64,000 bases of DNA from assembly GCA_950097015.1 (NCBI GenBank), contig CATNEN010000005.1:4145501-4209500 (forward strand), given 5' to 3'. The notes beneath the pieces are model-generated. The model was not told the origin of the DNA. It saw nothing but the letters and a program-made list of their open reading frames with translations, and did no database searches. Each line of letters begins with the position of its first letter. Position 1 is the first letter of the stretch. Source of the stretch: Macrostomum hystrix. Taxonomy: Eukaryota > Platyhelminthes > Macrostomidae. The position numbers were made by a program, and so were the translations under genes. This document shows, in pieces, positions 47,257 through 58,022 of this stretch.

Positions 47257-50200
47257 TCAGGCGACCAGGTGCGGGTTGAAGGACACCTTCTTGGATAACC
47301 GGCCTGTCTTTTCCACCACAGCCTGGTAGAAGGCTCCATCGCCGCCCTGAATAGGTCTGCTTGTGACGCGACTGTTAACCTCGAGGATCATGTCCTCCAG
47401 GAACTCGGTCTGATATTGCTCCTCAATTACGTCGCACAAAGTTTGCACAAAAATCGAACCATTTTTGGGATCTCTGTAGGCCGGAGAATCCTCTGTGTTG
47501 GCGTAGCAGATCAGGAAGTCGCTCTCATTCGGACAGTTCTGCGGATTCCTAACTGGGACGTTTCCATCGTGCTGCACCTCTGTGGGTTCCGAAACGTGGC
47601 CGCTGGCACCGCGACAGGCCTGGGTGAAGAAGAGCTTCGGCTTGCGCGCCAGACCTTGGCACTTTGCTGGCTGAAACAGCGAGACCAGCTCCTTGAGCAG
47701 CTGGTATTGACCGTCGCGGCCATAGATAGCACCTTTGGTGCCGTGAGCCATTAGGAAACAGACAAAAGTGCCAAACTGGCTGTGCTCGGCGCGGGCAAAG
47801 TTCGTCATCTCCCAGAAGATCTCTTGGCCTGGTTAGGTAGAGAAAACTTAAAAACGGTTTCGAAATGTTTGAAATAACTGCTAACCCACCATTGCGGGCA
47901 GAAATTGGAGGTTTCCTCGGCCCTAGGCTCGGCATGGATTTTTGGTAGGCTTTTTACCATTACCCGCTGCTAGCCGGGGTGCGGGGCAGAGCCCGCGCTA
48001 GGTGTGTGTGTGTATTAAATAATAGTAATAAACATAATTGCAGGAGGGCTGCGGGCAATGGCACGTCATTTGGTGACACTAGACCCGCAGCCAGCGAGGA
48101 GGCCATTCTGCCCATTTCGCTGACTCCTGAGCACACAAGCACACAGATACTGTACTCAGGCACACACTCACTCAGGTGTGTACACCTGCCCTGACCTTCT
48201 CATTGTCAGGCAGTGTACACTTTCACTGTGTCTTGGAGGTTGGCCCTCAAGGGTGTAAATTGCATCCAAGCCTTCTTCTCCGCAGCTGCGCCCCAAATGA
48301 ATGTGACCTCGCCGTGGAATCGAGCCCAGGGACCTTGGTGCGAGAGGCAACCGCTCTGCCACTCAACCCCATATAATTTATTGAGAATACTGTTAATTAT
48401 TATCCGAGTATTAATAAATGTCTATGGTCTCGCCATAGAGGTTTATACAGAGAAATGCCAGTTGTCCTTGGCACCAAGGTCTTCGACAATAATCACTGAA
48501 TATATTGACGATGCCGACGTCGAACGGCTTTGAAAGTTAGTTCATCGTAACGGGCGGAAAATTTTGATTCAGATGATGGAATTTCACGAAAATCGGTTGT
48601 TCGGTTTGGCAGCTATCCTGAAGTATAGGCAACGGGTATTTGAAATACCCCCATGGACATTCCACACGCGGAAAATATTGGACTTTCTACTGTTAGAAAT
48701 TCTTGCTAACTATCCAACTTCGGTTAGCGTTACAGAAAATTACCTGTGAGATCCTGGAATGACCAAACTTTGAAGCCCAACGATTTGAACAACTGTTTCA
48801 CCCGCCGGGCATCTAATCTGGAGCCTTCTCGACGACTAAAGTTCGACTCTGGGTCGTAGTTCTCGATGTTTATTACTACACAATGTCCCTGTGGCTCGGT
48901 GACTGGGTACACATTGCGTAGGTGAGCTCTGCGGGTGACAGATAAGGTGTGCGATCAAGCATTCATGCAAATTCAATACTCACTCGTACTTACCCAGCGT
49001 CCGAGTGACTCAAAATTGGAGTCGGTGAGTGAGGCCCCATTCTACAACAGCAAATTAGAATGGTTAAAATACGGAGCTAACTACTAAACTGCTAGCAAAA
49101 TTCACCCTTACCCAATGAGATCCAAAGATCTGGTCTCATCAATCTGTTGAGGCTGGAACATTTCCATCTTCATCTGCTCCAAAAAGTGCACGCTGAAAAT
49201 AATGATCGGAGCAGTGGTCGCTCAAAAAAGCTGTCTGTTATTATGCAAAAAATATTACGAAGATTGTATAGTTTAGTCATTTACTCAGCATCCCCATCAG
49301 TTTCTGCTCCACCGGTGACTTTTGCCGATGCTACAGAGAAGTTCTTCGACCTGAAGATTTTCAGAGATAAGACAAGAAGTGAAAAACTCATTTCTCGTAT
49401 CACTTTGCTAGCATAGGCAATACAAAAGCGTTTGAGTTGTTGTTATCAGTACGAGCGAATGTATGGTTTTAGGTTGCACTCTACTAACCAGTTTTTTTCG
49501 AGTGTTGTATAGTTGGCTCTTAGCTCTGTGCTCTCTATCTCTACCTCACTCTCTTCCTCTGATTGGGTCCCACTTCCTTACCCTTCCTGTCTTCTAATTG
49601 GTTCCCACCCCATCACCCCTTCCTGGCTTCTAATTGGTTCCCAATCTTTTACACCTTCTCAATCTCAAATCTCAAATCAATTATTAAATGCCGTTTTTAT
49701 TTTTAGCGTGGCTAATTTACACTCGAGAACGACGACAGCATGTTCAGTCCGTTGACTGGGGAGAGCCACGGCAACAGCGCATACTCTTCACTTAATAAAC
49801 ACTGGTATTCGTTTTGTATCCACATCTGGGTTAAAGCAATGGGTGACTTCAGTATCTCCCCTAATTGGCCTAAAATTCCGAAGTGCTAGGAATGGGACAG
49901 CGAGGCTCACCAGTCAGACAGGAGTCGCACAATGTCACCGTGCTCGTACATTTCAGCGAGTGACGCCGCAGTGTCACCGTCTTTATCCCTGACGCTGGGA
50001 TCGCAGCCGAACTGCAGCAGCTCTCTGGCCGCTTTGAAGTTGCCTCGCCAGCTAGCCAGCATCAGAGGCGTCAGGCCTCGCTTGTCCGTCGCATTGAGGT
50101 GAGCTCCGGCCTCGGCCAGGAGCTTCAACACGGCCAGGTTGTCCGACTCAGCCGTCCAGTGCAGTGCCGACACACCGTCCGGGTCCTTAACATTGACATC

Positions 50201-51778
50201 GGCGCCAAGGCTCAACAGAAGTCTAGCACAATCGGCGTGTCCTTGATTGGGCACGAACTCGCCAGCCCAGGCGGCTCGCAGCAGCGGAGTCTGGCCCCAT
50301 TGGTCGCGCCAGTTGGCGTTCTGTCGGTTGGCCAGCTCTCGCAGCCGTCCGATGTCGCCCATCAAGGCCAGATTGCTCATTGAGTTGGCTCTCTGGGGTT
50401 GCGGTTGTTAATTTGGATGGGCAAACTTGGCACCTTGGACTAGGCTGGACGCCACACCCACTCCCTCACACTCACACCCACACCCACCCATTTAACAGCT
50501 GAACAGCTGGGTGAACTGCAGCAATGCAGAGTTAAATGTCTTGCTAAAGGTCTTTTCCTGTAGAGTCGAGAATCGAACCTCCGACATTTCTGAGTCGTGA
50601 GTCGAGAGGAATCCGACGCCCTAACCACTAGGCTACTACCCCTACTAGATTAGACCCCACTGGGGCTACAATGAGACCTGATGCTGGTCCATCCACTGGG
50701 GTACTGAGACCCCACTAGGCCACAACCCCAACTGGGCCACAACCCCCACTGGGCCACAACCCCCACTGGGCCACAACCCCCACTAGGCCACAACCCCCAC
50801 TAGGCCACAACCCCCACTAGGCCACAACCCCCACTAGGCCACAACCCCCACTGGGCCACAACCCCCACTGGGCCACAACCCCCACTGGGCCACAACCCCA
50901 ACTGGGCCACAACCCCAACTGGGCCACAACCCCCACTGGGCCACAACCCCCACTGGGCCACAACCCCCACTGGGCCACAACCCCCACTAGGCCACAACCC
51001 CCACTGGGCCACAACCCCCACTGGGCCACAACCCCCACTAGGCCACAACCCCCACTAGGCCACAACCCCCACTAGGCCACAACCCCCACTAGGCCACAAC
51101 CCCCACTAGGCCACAACCCCCACTGGGCCACAACCCCAACTGGGCCACAACCCCCACTGGGCCACAACCCCCACTGGGCCACAACCCCCACTGGGCCACA
51201 ACCCCAACTGGGCCACAACCCCAACTGGGCCACAACCCCCACTGGGCCACAACCCCCACTGGGCCACAACCCCCACTAGGCCACAACCCCCACTGGGCCA
51301 CAACCCCAACTGGGCCACAACCCCCACTGGGCCACAACCCCCACTGGGCCACAACCCCCACTGGGCCACAACCCCAACTGGGCCACAACCCCCACTGGGC
51401 CACAACCCCCACTAGGCTACAAGCCCCACAAGACTGCAGCCCTTACTAGATGACGAGCCCTACTAGGCTACAACCCTTAATTTGTTGCAATCCAACATGT
51501 GTGAATGTGTGTTATTGTACAGTATCACTGTCCTGGCGTGCATAGGGGTCAGCGGAATAGACAGAATTGTCACCTCTCTGACTGCTTCTCGACCGTCGCC
51601 AAATTACACTTCATTGCATTTTACTGTTCTATGATAAAATTTACCATTTCAATTATTATCCATAACAGTTCTAAAAATAACACACAAAGTAGAATTCAAA
51701 ATTCAAAATTCAACAGATTCCAAAACTTAAAATGTTTACCTCTTCCTGATCCTTTTTCATGCCCCATTCGTTGGTCAT
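47257..51778 (-). CDS. ankyrin-repeat caspase B (7 exons)
   Basis: The exons on the minus strand are 51740-51778 (first exon, tentative), 49911-50392, 49285-49350, 49112-49192, 48994-49041, 48744-48928 and 47257-47828. The phases are 0, 2, 2, 2, 2, 1 and the product is 490 residues. Ankyrin repeats span about residues 40-173 (WGQTPLLRAAWAGE, GVSALHWTAESDNLAVLKLL, GLTPLMLASWRGN). The caspase domain starts near 246 (YPVTEPQGHCVVINIE). Catalytic His329 is in LMAHGTKG and Cys372 in FTQACRG. The small-subunit DFLICYANTEDSPAYR and FVQTLCDVIE are present. The layout and the run of phase-2 linker exons match gene A, so the pair arose by tandem duplication. Gene B has an extra phase-1 intron in the caspase domain (after QDLT), and that intron holds a SINE. 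Intron 1 holds a 17-bp array and another SINE-like element. Confidence 0.9.
48012..48370 (-). mobile_element. SINE family A, full-length copy
   Basis: This is the best copy of the family, about 358 bp on the minus strand. The tRNA-like head is GGGGTTGAGTGGCAGAGCGG with B-box GGGCTCGATTCC. The body contains CCTTGAGGGCCAACCTCCAA, the TGACAATGAGAAGGTCA hairpin and TCAGCGAAATGGGCAGAATG. The end is GCAGCCCTCCTGCAATTATG followed by an AT-rich tail. It lies in the caspase-domain intron of ankyrin-caspase B. Confidence 0.88.
50400..50645 (-). mobile_element. SINE-like element C with tRNA-like head
   Basis: On the minus strand a tRNA-like head (GTAGCCTAGTGGTTAGGGCG, B-box GAGGTTCGATTC) is followed by a body with TAGCAAGACATTTAACTCTG, CACCCAGCTGTTCAGCTGTT and AAATGGGTGGGTGTGGG. 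The body resembles the widespread GCAAGGCACTTTA / CACCCAG / AAATGGGT core of several invertebrate SINEs. It ends GGGTGTGGCGTCCAGCC, shared with the fragment at 865-1010. Confidence 0.65.
50680..51420. repeat. 17-bp minisatellite (CCACAACCCCCACTGGG)
   Basis: About 43 copies of a 17-bp unit in intron 1 of ankyrin-caspase B. Variants are CACTAGG and CCCCAACTGGG. The C-rich plus strand means the transcript carries regular GGGGG runs, so G-quadruplex formation in the pre-mRNA is conceivable. Confidence 0.97.
51490..51620 (+). mobile_element. diverged SINE family A fragment
   Basis: Carries GGGTCAGCGGAATAGACAGA and a degenerate GTCGCCAAATTACA counterpart of the family's GTGTCACCAAATGA block. It is 5'-truncated and old. 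Confidence 0.45.
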
Positions 51779-52732
51779 TATGAACAGTGAAGTCAAGTTT
51801 CGGTTATTCAAAATTCAAAATGTGCTGAAAAATTTTGTGCCTTAGGGAAAAGAAAAAATTGAAGCTGCGAAAATTACTAAACACAAGAAATTGGAGTGAA
51901 CATATTAAAGTTTGAGCTGAATGTAGTTTAAGCAACTTATTAAGCTGAGACAAGAACTGTAGCTATAGAAAGAGCAGAAATGAGCTGATGCAGTACTCAC
52001 GCGGAGAGGTTGAGAATCTAACACAATAGGAGTGCGTCGATAGGAGTGTACAGTTTATTTAGTGTACACAGGAGATTTCAGTACAATGGCTTCCTCACCT
52101 GTCTCTACACTCTATACACCAACCAGTATTTTAGGCGAAAATGACGACAAGACAGGAAAGTGGTTACCAATGCCAACAACAATCTTCTAGACAGCTCTGG
52201 ATTGAACGAAATAAGTAATCTGTACTTTTGTGTGATTTGTCTGCAGGCATACCCAATTCATGTACTAAATCTAGTACAAGTATAAAGCGTCATTTCTTGA
52301 TTTGAGCGAATATAAGTGACAATCAACTAATAAATACAAACCTTTGGCTCATTTGACCTAAGCACACAAACTCATTTGAGTAATTTTATATTATATTTTA
52401 GTAATTACTCATTAACTTTCAAAAGCGATAGTTTTCATGTATTTGCGATGCGCAGGAAAATCGTTTGAAAAAATCTTTGAAATACGCAAATATGCTAGAT
52501 TTGTAATCGCAGGTGCAGTTGTACGAGGATAATTATTCTGGAAAATAATAGTTTCTTAGTTAATTAGTAAATAGCGATGGTACTACAGCACTTTACGCTC
52601 GTAAAAGCATGAAACACAGAAGATGGGACTAAAAATAGGTGGTGTTTCGCTTGAGTAAACAATTCTATGCTTCGCGCAATAATAGTTAGGAAAAAATTTC
52701 CATTAATGCATCAGCGCTTAAATTATTCACCT
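51779..52732. other. intergenic between secreted protein gene 1 and ankyrin-caspase B
   Basis: AT-rich. It should contain the 3' end of the secreted protein gene and the promoter of ankyrin-caspase B. I see no further exon. Confidence 0.3.
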
Positions 52733-54469
52733 TTACTTTCCCCAGCCACGGCCTCCTCTGAAACCTCCTCTGAAACCTCCTCTGAAACCTCCTCGGCGAC
52801 CTCCTCTGAAACCTCCTCGGCGACCTCCTCTGAAACCTCCTCGGCGACCTCCTCTGAAACCTCCTCGGCGACCTCCTCGGCGACCTCCTCTGCGACCTCC
52901 TCGGCGACCTCCTCGGCGACCTCCTCGGCGACCTCCTCTGCGACCTCCTCGGCGACCTCCTCGGCGACCTCCTCTGCGACCTCCTCGGCGACCTCCTCGG
53001 CGACCTCCTCGGCGACCTCCTCTGCGACCTCCTCTGTGACCTCCTCTGCGACCTCCTCTGCGACCTCCTCTGCGACCTCCTCTGCGACCACCTCTGCGAC
53101 CTCCTCTGCGACCTCCTCGGCGACCTCCTCCGCGACCTCCTCGGCGACCTCCTCCGCGACCTCCTCTGCGACCTCCTGTGCGACCTCCTTTGCGACCACC
53201 TCCGCGACCTCCTGTGCGACCTCCCGTGCGACCTCCCGTGCGACCTCCTTTGCGACCTCCTTTGCGACCTCCTCCGCGACCTCCTGTGCGACCTCCTTTG
53301 CGACCTCCCGTGCGACCTCCCGTGCGACCTCCTTTGCGACCTCCTTTGCGACCTCCTCCGCGACCTCCTGTGCGACCTCCTTTGCGACCTCCTTTCTGAC
53401 CTCCTTTGCGACCTCCTTTATGACCTCCTTTGCGACCTCCTTTGCGACCTCCTCCGCGACCTCCTGTGCGACCTCCTTTGCGACCTCCCGTGCGACCTCC
53501 CGTGCGACCTCCTTTGCGACCTCCTCCGCGACCTCCTGTGCGACCTCCTTTGCGACCTCCTTTCTGACCTCCTTTCTGACCTCCTTTTCGACCTCCCGTG
53601 CGACCTCCTTTGCGACCTCCTTTCTGACCTCCTTTGCGACCTCCTTTATGACCTCCTTTGCGACCTCCTTTCTGACCTCCTTTGCGACCTCCTTTATGAC
53701 CTCCTTTACGATCTCCTTTCTGACCTCCTTTGCGACCTCCTTTGCCACCCGGTCCTGGGTAGTTCTGACTTCTGCCATCGCCAGAGCCGTCGAACGGAAA
53801 ATCTAGTTCATTGCCTCCGAATCCTTCAGGAGAAAAGTCGGGAGCTTCTTCAGGTGGATCCATCTCCGGCTCCTCTGGAGCATAGCTCATGATTTCGGAT
53901 TCAGTTTCCTGATTTCCAGCGGCTGCCTGCTGCGAATTGTCCGGGGTTTCCTGCTGTGCCGCATTGGAACTCTCCTGCTCAGGTAAGATCGCGGCTTGTT
54001 GCTGAGGAGTGTCACAACCATTCTCCTCAGCTTGCGTATTGTCAGCCGGTTGCCCAGACTGCGACGGGTCTTGACTTGAAGATGACGACTCGGCGAAACT
54101 ACGAGTAAATCTGCGCAACCATAACAAGAAGGCCCTTTTCATCCATGCCATATATAATTGTCTAGACGATGACCAACGATTTCTCCTTTGCGGCATTCGA
54201 AAAACTCTTCTATAGTTTCTTGTTGCGAGCCGAGGCAATACTGGAGTAGGCAACCTCGTTCCATCAGACGTCACAGCTGGTGGCTCCGCAGTCGAACTTG
54301 GAGTATCATCGCTGGCTCGACGATCCGCGAGTGCTTCAGCTTGGTCGATAGCCACCAAGTCAGGCAGCTGCGCTCTAAAACGCGGCAGTGCAGTGACTGG
54401 CTGGATAAAGATGCCGCATTGTAGAACTGCCAAGGCTACGAATATTAATCCGAGGAAATTTGTTCCCAT
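52733..54469 (-). CDS. secreted Arg/Gly-rich repeat protein 1
   Basis: A single open frame of 578 residues with no intron. Residues 1-27 form a signal peptide (MGTNFLGLIFVALAVLQCG, cleavage likely after VTA). Residues 86-124 are rich in Arg and Trp (RRNRWSSSRQ, KRAFLLWLRR). Residues about 127-235 are acidic and Gln/Ser-rich. From about 240 to the end the chain is Gly-Gly-Arg/Lys triplets: RGG, KGG and some HKGG, DRKGG and RTGG variants, then nearly pure RGG and GFRGG. A TATATAA box on the minus strand at 54546-54552 lies about 77 bases before the ATG. I do not recognise a named family. RGG tails in other proteins bind nucleic acid, but the signal peptide points to secretion, so a structural, adhesive or mineral-binding role is a guess. 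It is laid out like the gene at 58.0-59.4 kb. Confidence 0.85.
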   Translation of the reverse strand: MGTNFLGLIFVALAVLQCGIFIQPVTALPRFRAQLPDLVAIDQAEALADRRASDDTPSSTAEPPAVTSDGTRLPTPVLPRLATRNYRRVFRMPQRRNRWSSSRQLYMAWMKRAFLLWLRRFTRSFAESSSSSQDPSQSGQPADNTQAEENGCDTPQQQAAILPEQESSNAAQQETPDNSQQAAAGNQETESEIMSYAPEEPEMDPPEEAPDFSPEGFGGNELDFPFDGSGDGRSQNYPGPGGKGGRKGGQKGDRKGGHKGGRKGGQKGGRKGGHKGGRKGGQKGGRKGGRTGGRKGGQKGGQKGGRKGGRTGGRGGGRKGGRTGGRTGGRKGGRTGGRGGGRKGGRKGGHKGGRKGGQKGGRKGGRTGGRGGGRKGGRKGGRTGGRTGGRKGGRTGGRGGGRKGGRKGGRTGGRTGGRTGGRGGGRKGGRTGGRRGGRGGGRRGGRGGGRRGGRRGGRRGGRRGGRRGGRRGGRRGGHRGGRRGGRRGGRRGGRRGGRRGGRRGGRRGGRRGGRRGGRRGGRRGGRRGGRRGGRRGGFRGGRRGGFRGGRRGGFRGGRRGGFRGGFRGGFRGGRGWGK

Positions 54470-55900
54470 TTTTAATCCAAAGGCGCGTTAAATCCAGGAA
54501 TTTCCAGGACATGTGCAGTTTTCATTTGTGTGCAATTTTAGAGCATTATATACACTGGGCTTTTTAATTAGTGTCACTGAGTCCTATTGTGTCTCCGTCA
54601 AGCCAGAGTTTTCTAACGCTAAATCCGTGAAATTTTGCACAACTTCATTGTTCTGTGACAGCTTTTTATACTGTTGAAGGACGTTGTACTCTCACGATTA
54701 CAAGCAGAGGCTTTTATTAATAAGCTGTGTATATTATTATGCATATCCTGGCTTTTTAGGTGGAAAGATTAGTCGTAAAACGAAGCAGTCAACAGAAATA
54801 CCGGATTTATCGATCGGCTGAGCCTGCAATATGCACGCGTACGAGCTACAAGCATGGTTTAAAAAGTAAAATGAAATAAAGACAGCGTGTACTCGTAGTT
54901 TCAGACAGGGGATATCGATGCTTAGATTGTAGACATCTTATCGCTCGCAATAGCAGGTTCTTCAAAAGAACAATTCGAAAAGTTGTCCAAATTAAACATA
55001 ATAGTGTACAAATTCTCGAGTGAGAGAACTTGCGGACCGTTTGAACCGTCCAAGTTATTCCCACTAATGAAAACGCGCAGGCTGCGAGGTCGCATCTTTG
55101 AAAGCCGAGACAATCTGGAACCGGAGCTTCAGCGACTTCTACTGTTTCAAAATCTCATGTCAGAGCTATAATAAAGGCTATCGGAATGGAATTATTGAAA
55201 AATGAATGAGGAATTCAATCATTACGGTAGTAAAAAACAAAAGCATGTAGCTAAGGAAGCGAAAGTTGGTTGCACCGCCGCTGTTTCTCGAGCCTATGTC
55301 ATCTGAGCTAAGCAATTTGTCAGTATCCATATTTTCTTAAAACAATAGGACCTTGTCGAATGCACTAATTAATTTAAAAAATTAAATTTGTTGAAAATTT
55401 CAGCTGTAAAACTTCCTCGAATATTATTGGATCTATCCCAGCTGAAGTTAAAAATATAATGGATTTCATTCTCTACCTTTGCCTGGCACTTTGGGCAGAT
55501 TCTGAGGTCATCTCATCTCAGCTACTCTAGGTCTGACTGTTCTCTGTCTCGCAGACAAACTTTTCGTTACAGAACAGGTCTTGTACAGGCAGAATTGGCA
55601 GAACAGCTTCATATACAGTCCAGAAACTGGTTAAGTGTGCGGACTTCATCTGGACGATGCATGACGTTGGGCGTAGCGTGAATGCTTTTGCTCATCTCTT
55701 GATGGCACTGCCGAAACTGTGGCAACGTCAAGACGTGGATCAGAACGGACGCCTTGGAGGCAGCTTGACGCTGCTTATGCGGCCTGCTGCATGCGGCGTT
55801 TGGAGTTCCAGGGACCGGCGAGATATCCCGATGGGCAATTGACTGATGGAAGCATGGAGTGTGACGTTTTGACTTTTGATGTCGATGGCCCTTCACTTAC
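54470..55900. other. upstream of secreted gene 1; unclassified sequence
   Basis: Promoter side of the minus-strand secreted gene, then AT-rich DNA. At 54922-55113 a minus-strand frame shows LRR-like text (SLRVFISGNNLDGSNGPQVL) without supporting exons. At 55600-55900 a GC-richer block of transposon-like feel has no recognisable domain. Confidence 0.3.
54546..54552 (-). promoter_or_regulatory. TATA box of secreted gene 1
   Basis: TATATAA on the minus strand, about 77 bases upstream of the ATG. That leaves room for a short 5' leader. Confidence 0.5.
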
Positions 55901-55904
55901 TTAA

Positions 55905-56325
55905 TTGCAGGGGGCCTGGGGCACTTGACGCACAAACACAGGAGCGGCATGCCCCCAGGCCGGCAAACCAGGGGAGGACTTAGATGCCTGAAGGTTAGGG
56001 ACGAGAGGACCAAGCCACGCGCGCAGACGGCTGGTGAAACCTCGCCGCTCAGAGCACGCATGGCTGGTGCACACCCGCCCCACCACCATACAACGCCTCA
56101 CACCCGGCCCAACGCACAAACACAAACTCAAACAAGCAGGCATGCAGAAGGCAGGGGTTAAGCTATTTTTTAATTAGCTTTGGTTGCACAGAATTAGGTG
56201 CATCTCCGCAAGTCACTACTTCGCAGACCCCCAACTAAGCCCCGAAATAATCGTGACTTGAAGGGAGGAACGAACCAGCGACCATTGGAAAGTGAGGCAG
56301 CGACACTAGCCGCTGACCCACTCAC
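55905..56325 (-). mobile_element. SINE-like element B with tRNA-like head
   Basis: On the minus strand it opens with GTGGGTCAGCGGCTAGTGTC and the B-box-like GCTGGTTCGTTCC, a tRNA-like head. The body is GC-rich, and it ends CAGGCCCCCTGCAATTAAGT. The last bases match the 3' end of family A (CCTGCAATTA), although the body is different. That suggests both use the same partner LINE. Confidence 0.55.
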
Positions 56326-57194
56326 CCCCCGATGTCGATGGCCCAGAAGGCAGAAGCGCGCTAGCTGACTTTTAACTATTTTTCCCCAGTGTGGTTGGCA
56401 TGAGTAGTACAGTAGTGTTGCTGCTGTTGTCAACTTTGGAGACCTACTCGATCCGGGTTGCCTTCACTTATGGTGACCAGATGTGCACCGATGAAGCGGC
56501 TGAAGCGAGCACCGACGAGAGCGTGACAGTCAATTTAGTTCTCGAGTTTATCCTCTGTGCCAGACTCGGAGTCACGTGAGGGCGCAGTTGGCACCAAACA
56601 ACTAGCTACTGTCTTAACAGTAGAAAGACACGCTAATTTCCCCCAGGGAAAGAAATACTACAGGAGTATTTCCAATACCCACTGCACACTCCATGATAGC
56701 TCGCAAACCAAAGGACCGATTTTTGTGAAAGTCCGCTAAATAAATCAACATTTTCCCCCTTAATTACGATTAATTAATTTTCCAAGCGTCCTACGTCAGC
56801 ATACTAGCACACTATAAGCCCCCTTGTGGGGCACTACTGTTCAGACAAAAAATCTTGTGTAATGCAGAAGGACAAAACACACCTGAAAGTAAACTGATGT
56901 CTCAGAATGTATTCAAGCTCAGACTAACTATTTTTGCATTTAGTGAGAAATAAAATTCTCGTTGAATCGCAATCACTAATATTCGCAATCAGGGAAATTA
57001 ATACTGACGAAATGAGTTTTCGTTTTTGTTTACTTTCAGGTGAAAATTAGCAAATTAGCCCCTCTTCGGGGGCGCACAAAAGTTATCCTAATGCTTGTTG
57101 ACAGTTTGCATATTTTTATGTGGTCCAACAATTGAATTGTGGCAATGAAAGGCTAAAATTAGTTCTACATTAGGCTTATATTGGTATATATTTA
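56326..57194. other. non-coding, mixed composition
   Basis: I see no supported gene. Short open frames on the plus strand (56391-56739) have no family features. Confidence 0.3.
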
Positions 57195-57378
57195 TACGCT
57201 TACACAGATGTACGAGATGTATGCCTGCGTTCAGTATCTGTGTGCGTGTGTGCTCAGGAGTCAGCGAAATGGGCAGAATCACCTCAACGCTGGCTGCGGG
57301 TCTAGTGTCACCAAATGATGTGCCTTGGCTCGCAGCCCTCCTGCATTTTTATTACTATTATTATTATTACTATTAATT
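57195..57378 (+). mobile_element. SINE family A, 5'-truncated copy
   Basis: Contains GTGTGCTCAGGAGTCAGCGA, AATGGGCAGAATCACCTC and GGCTGCGGGTCTAGTGTCAC. It ends GCAGCCCTCCTGCA followed by an ATT-rich tail with TTATTATTATTAC units. Confidence 0.85.
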
Positions 57379-58022
57379 TTATTATTATTACTCAGAGTAC
57401 ACCTAGCCGTAAACCACCAGCGTTGGTCATGCCATCAAAACGTGCAGGTACTGACCAGTCGAGATAGATCCGATAAAGTATCCTGAGATAACTTTTCATT
57501 CTTGAGGTTTGGTCGATCTGTCATGGTTGGTCTGACAGTGTACGCACCCTCACGGTGTCAATTGGACCTCATATGGGCTTAAATTGCACGCCTCTAAGCT
57601 ACTGAAATCCTATTAAACAGCGCTTACATATTTGGTGTTATATCAAAAGTTTATGGTGATTTATATATATTTAAAAATTGTGTTCTGAAAAAATCTGATG
57701 TGTTTTCTAATACGCTAATTCTAATTCTAATGAACACATTCGTTATTAGCTAATTACAGTTTCACCGTTTACTGAGCAGTTCATACGGAATTTCGAGAAG
57801 CGAATAGTGAAACTGTTTGAATCGGAACAGTTTGCAGAGCAGTATAAGCAGCCAGGAATATGTATAGTGAAGTTTCTGAAAATTTAAACACTTAAAATCT
57901 TAAACTAAATTTCAATTTTTTTTCAGTAATTGTAAAGTAGCGGTTTAGTTCGCGCTATCTGAAAACGAGACACACTCGAAGGCATTCACGAGCCTCGTAA
58001 ATTAGATACTTCTTCAATTTCC
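57379..58022. other. 3' flank of secreted gene 2
   Basis: A diverged minus-strand fragment of SINE family A lies at about 57530-57600 (GACAGTGTACGCACCCTCAC). The remainder is AT-rich with no supported gene. Confidence 0.35.

Noticed and set aside
52667-53806. 379-codon plus-strand frame (ATSSATSS repeats) and its minus-strand frame-shifted partner (EVAEEVAEE)
   Set aside because: They are shadows of the RGG-repeat region of secreted protein 1, which has a signal peptide and TATA box on the minus strand.
55609-55896. Minus-strand frame of 95 codons
   Set aside because: No recognisable domain and no splice support. Possibly old transposon sequence.
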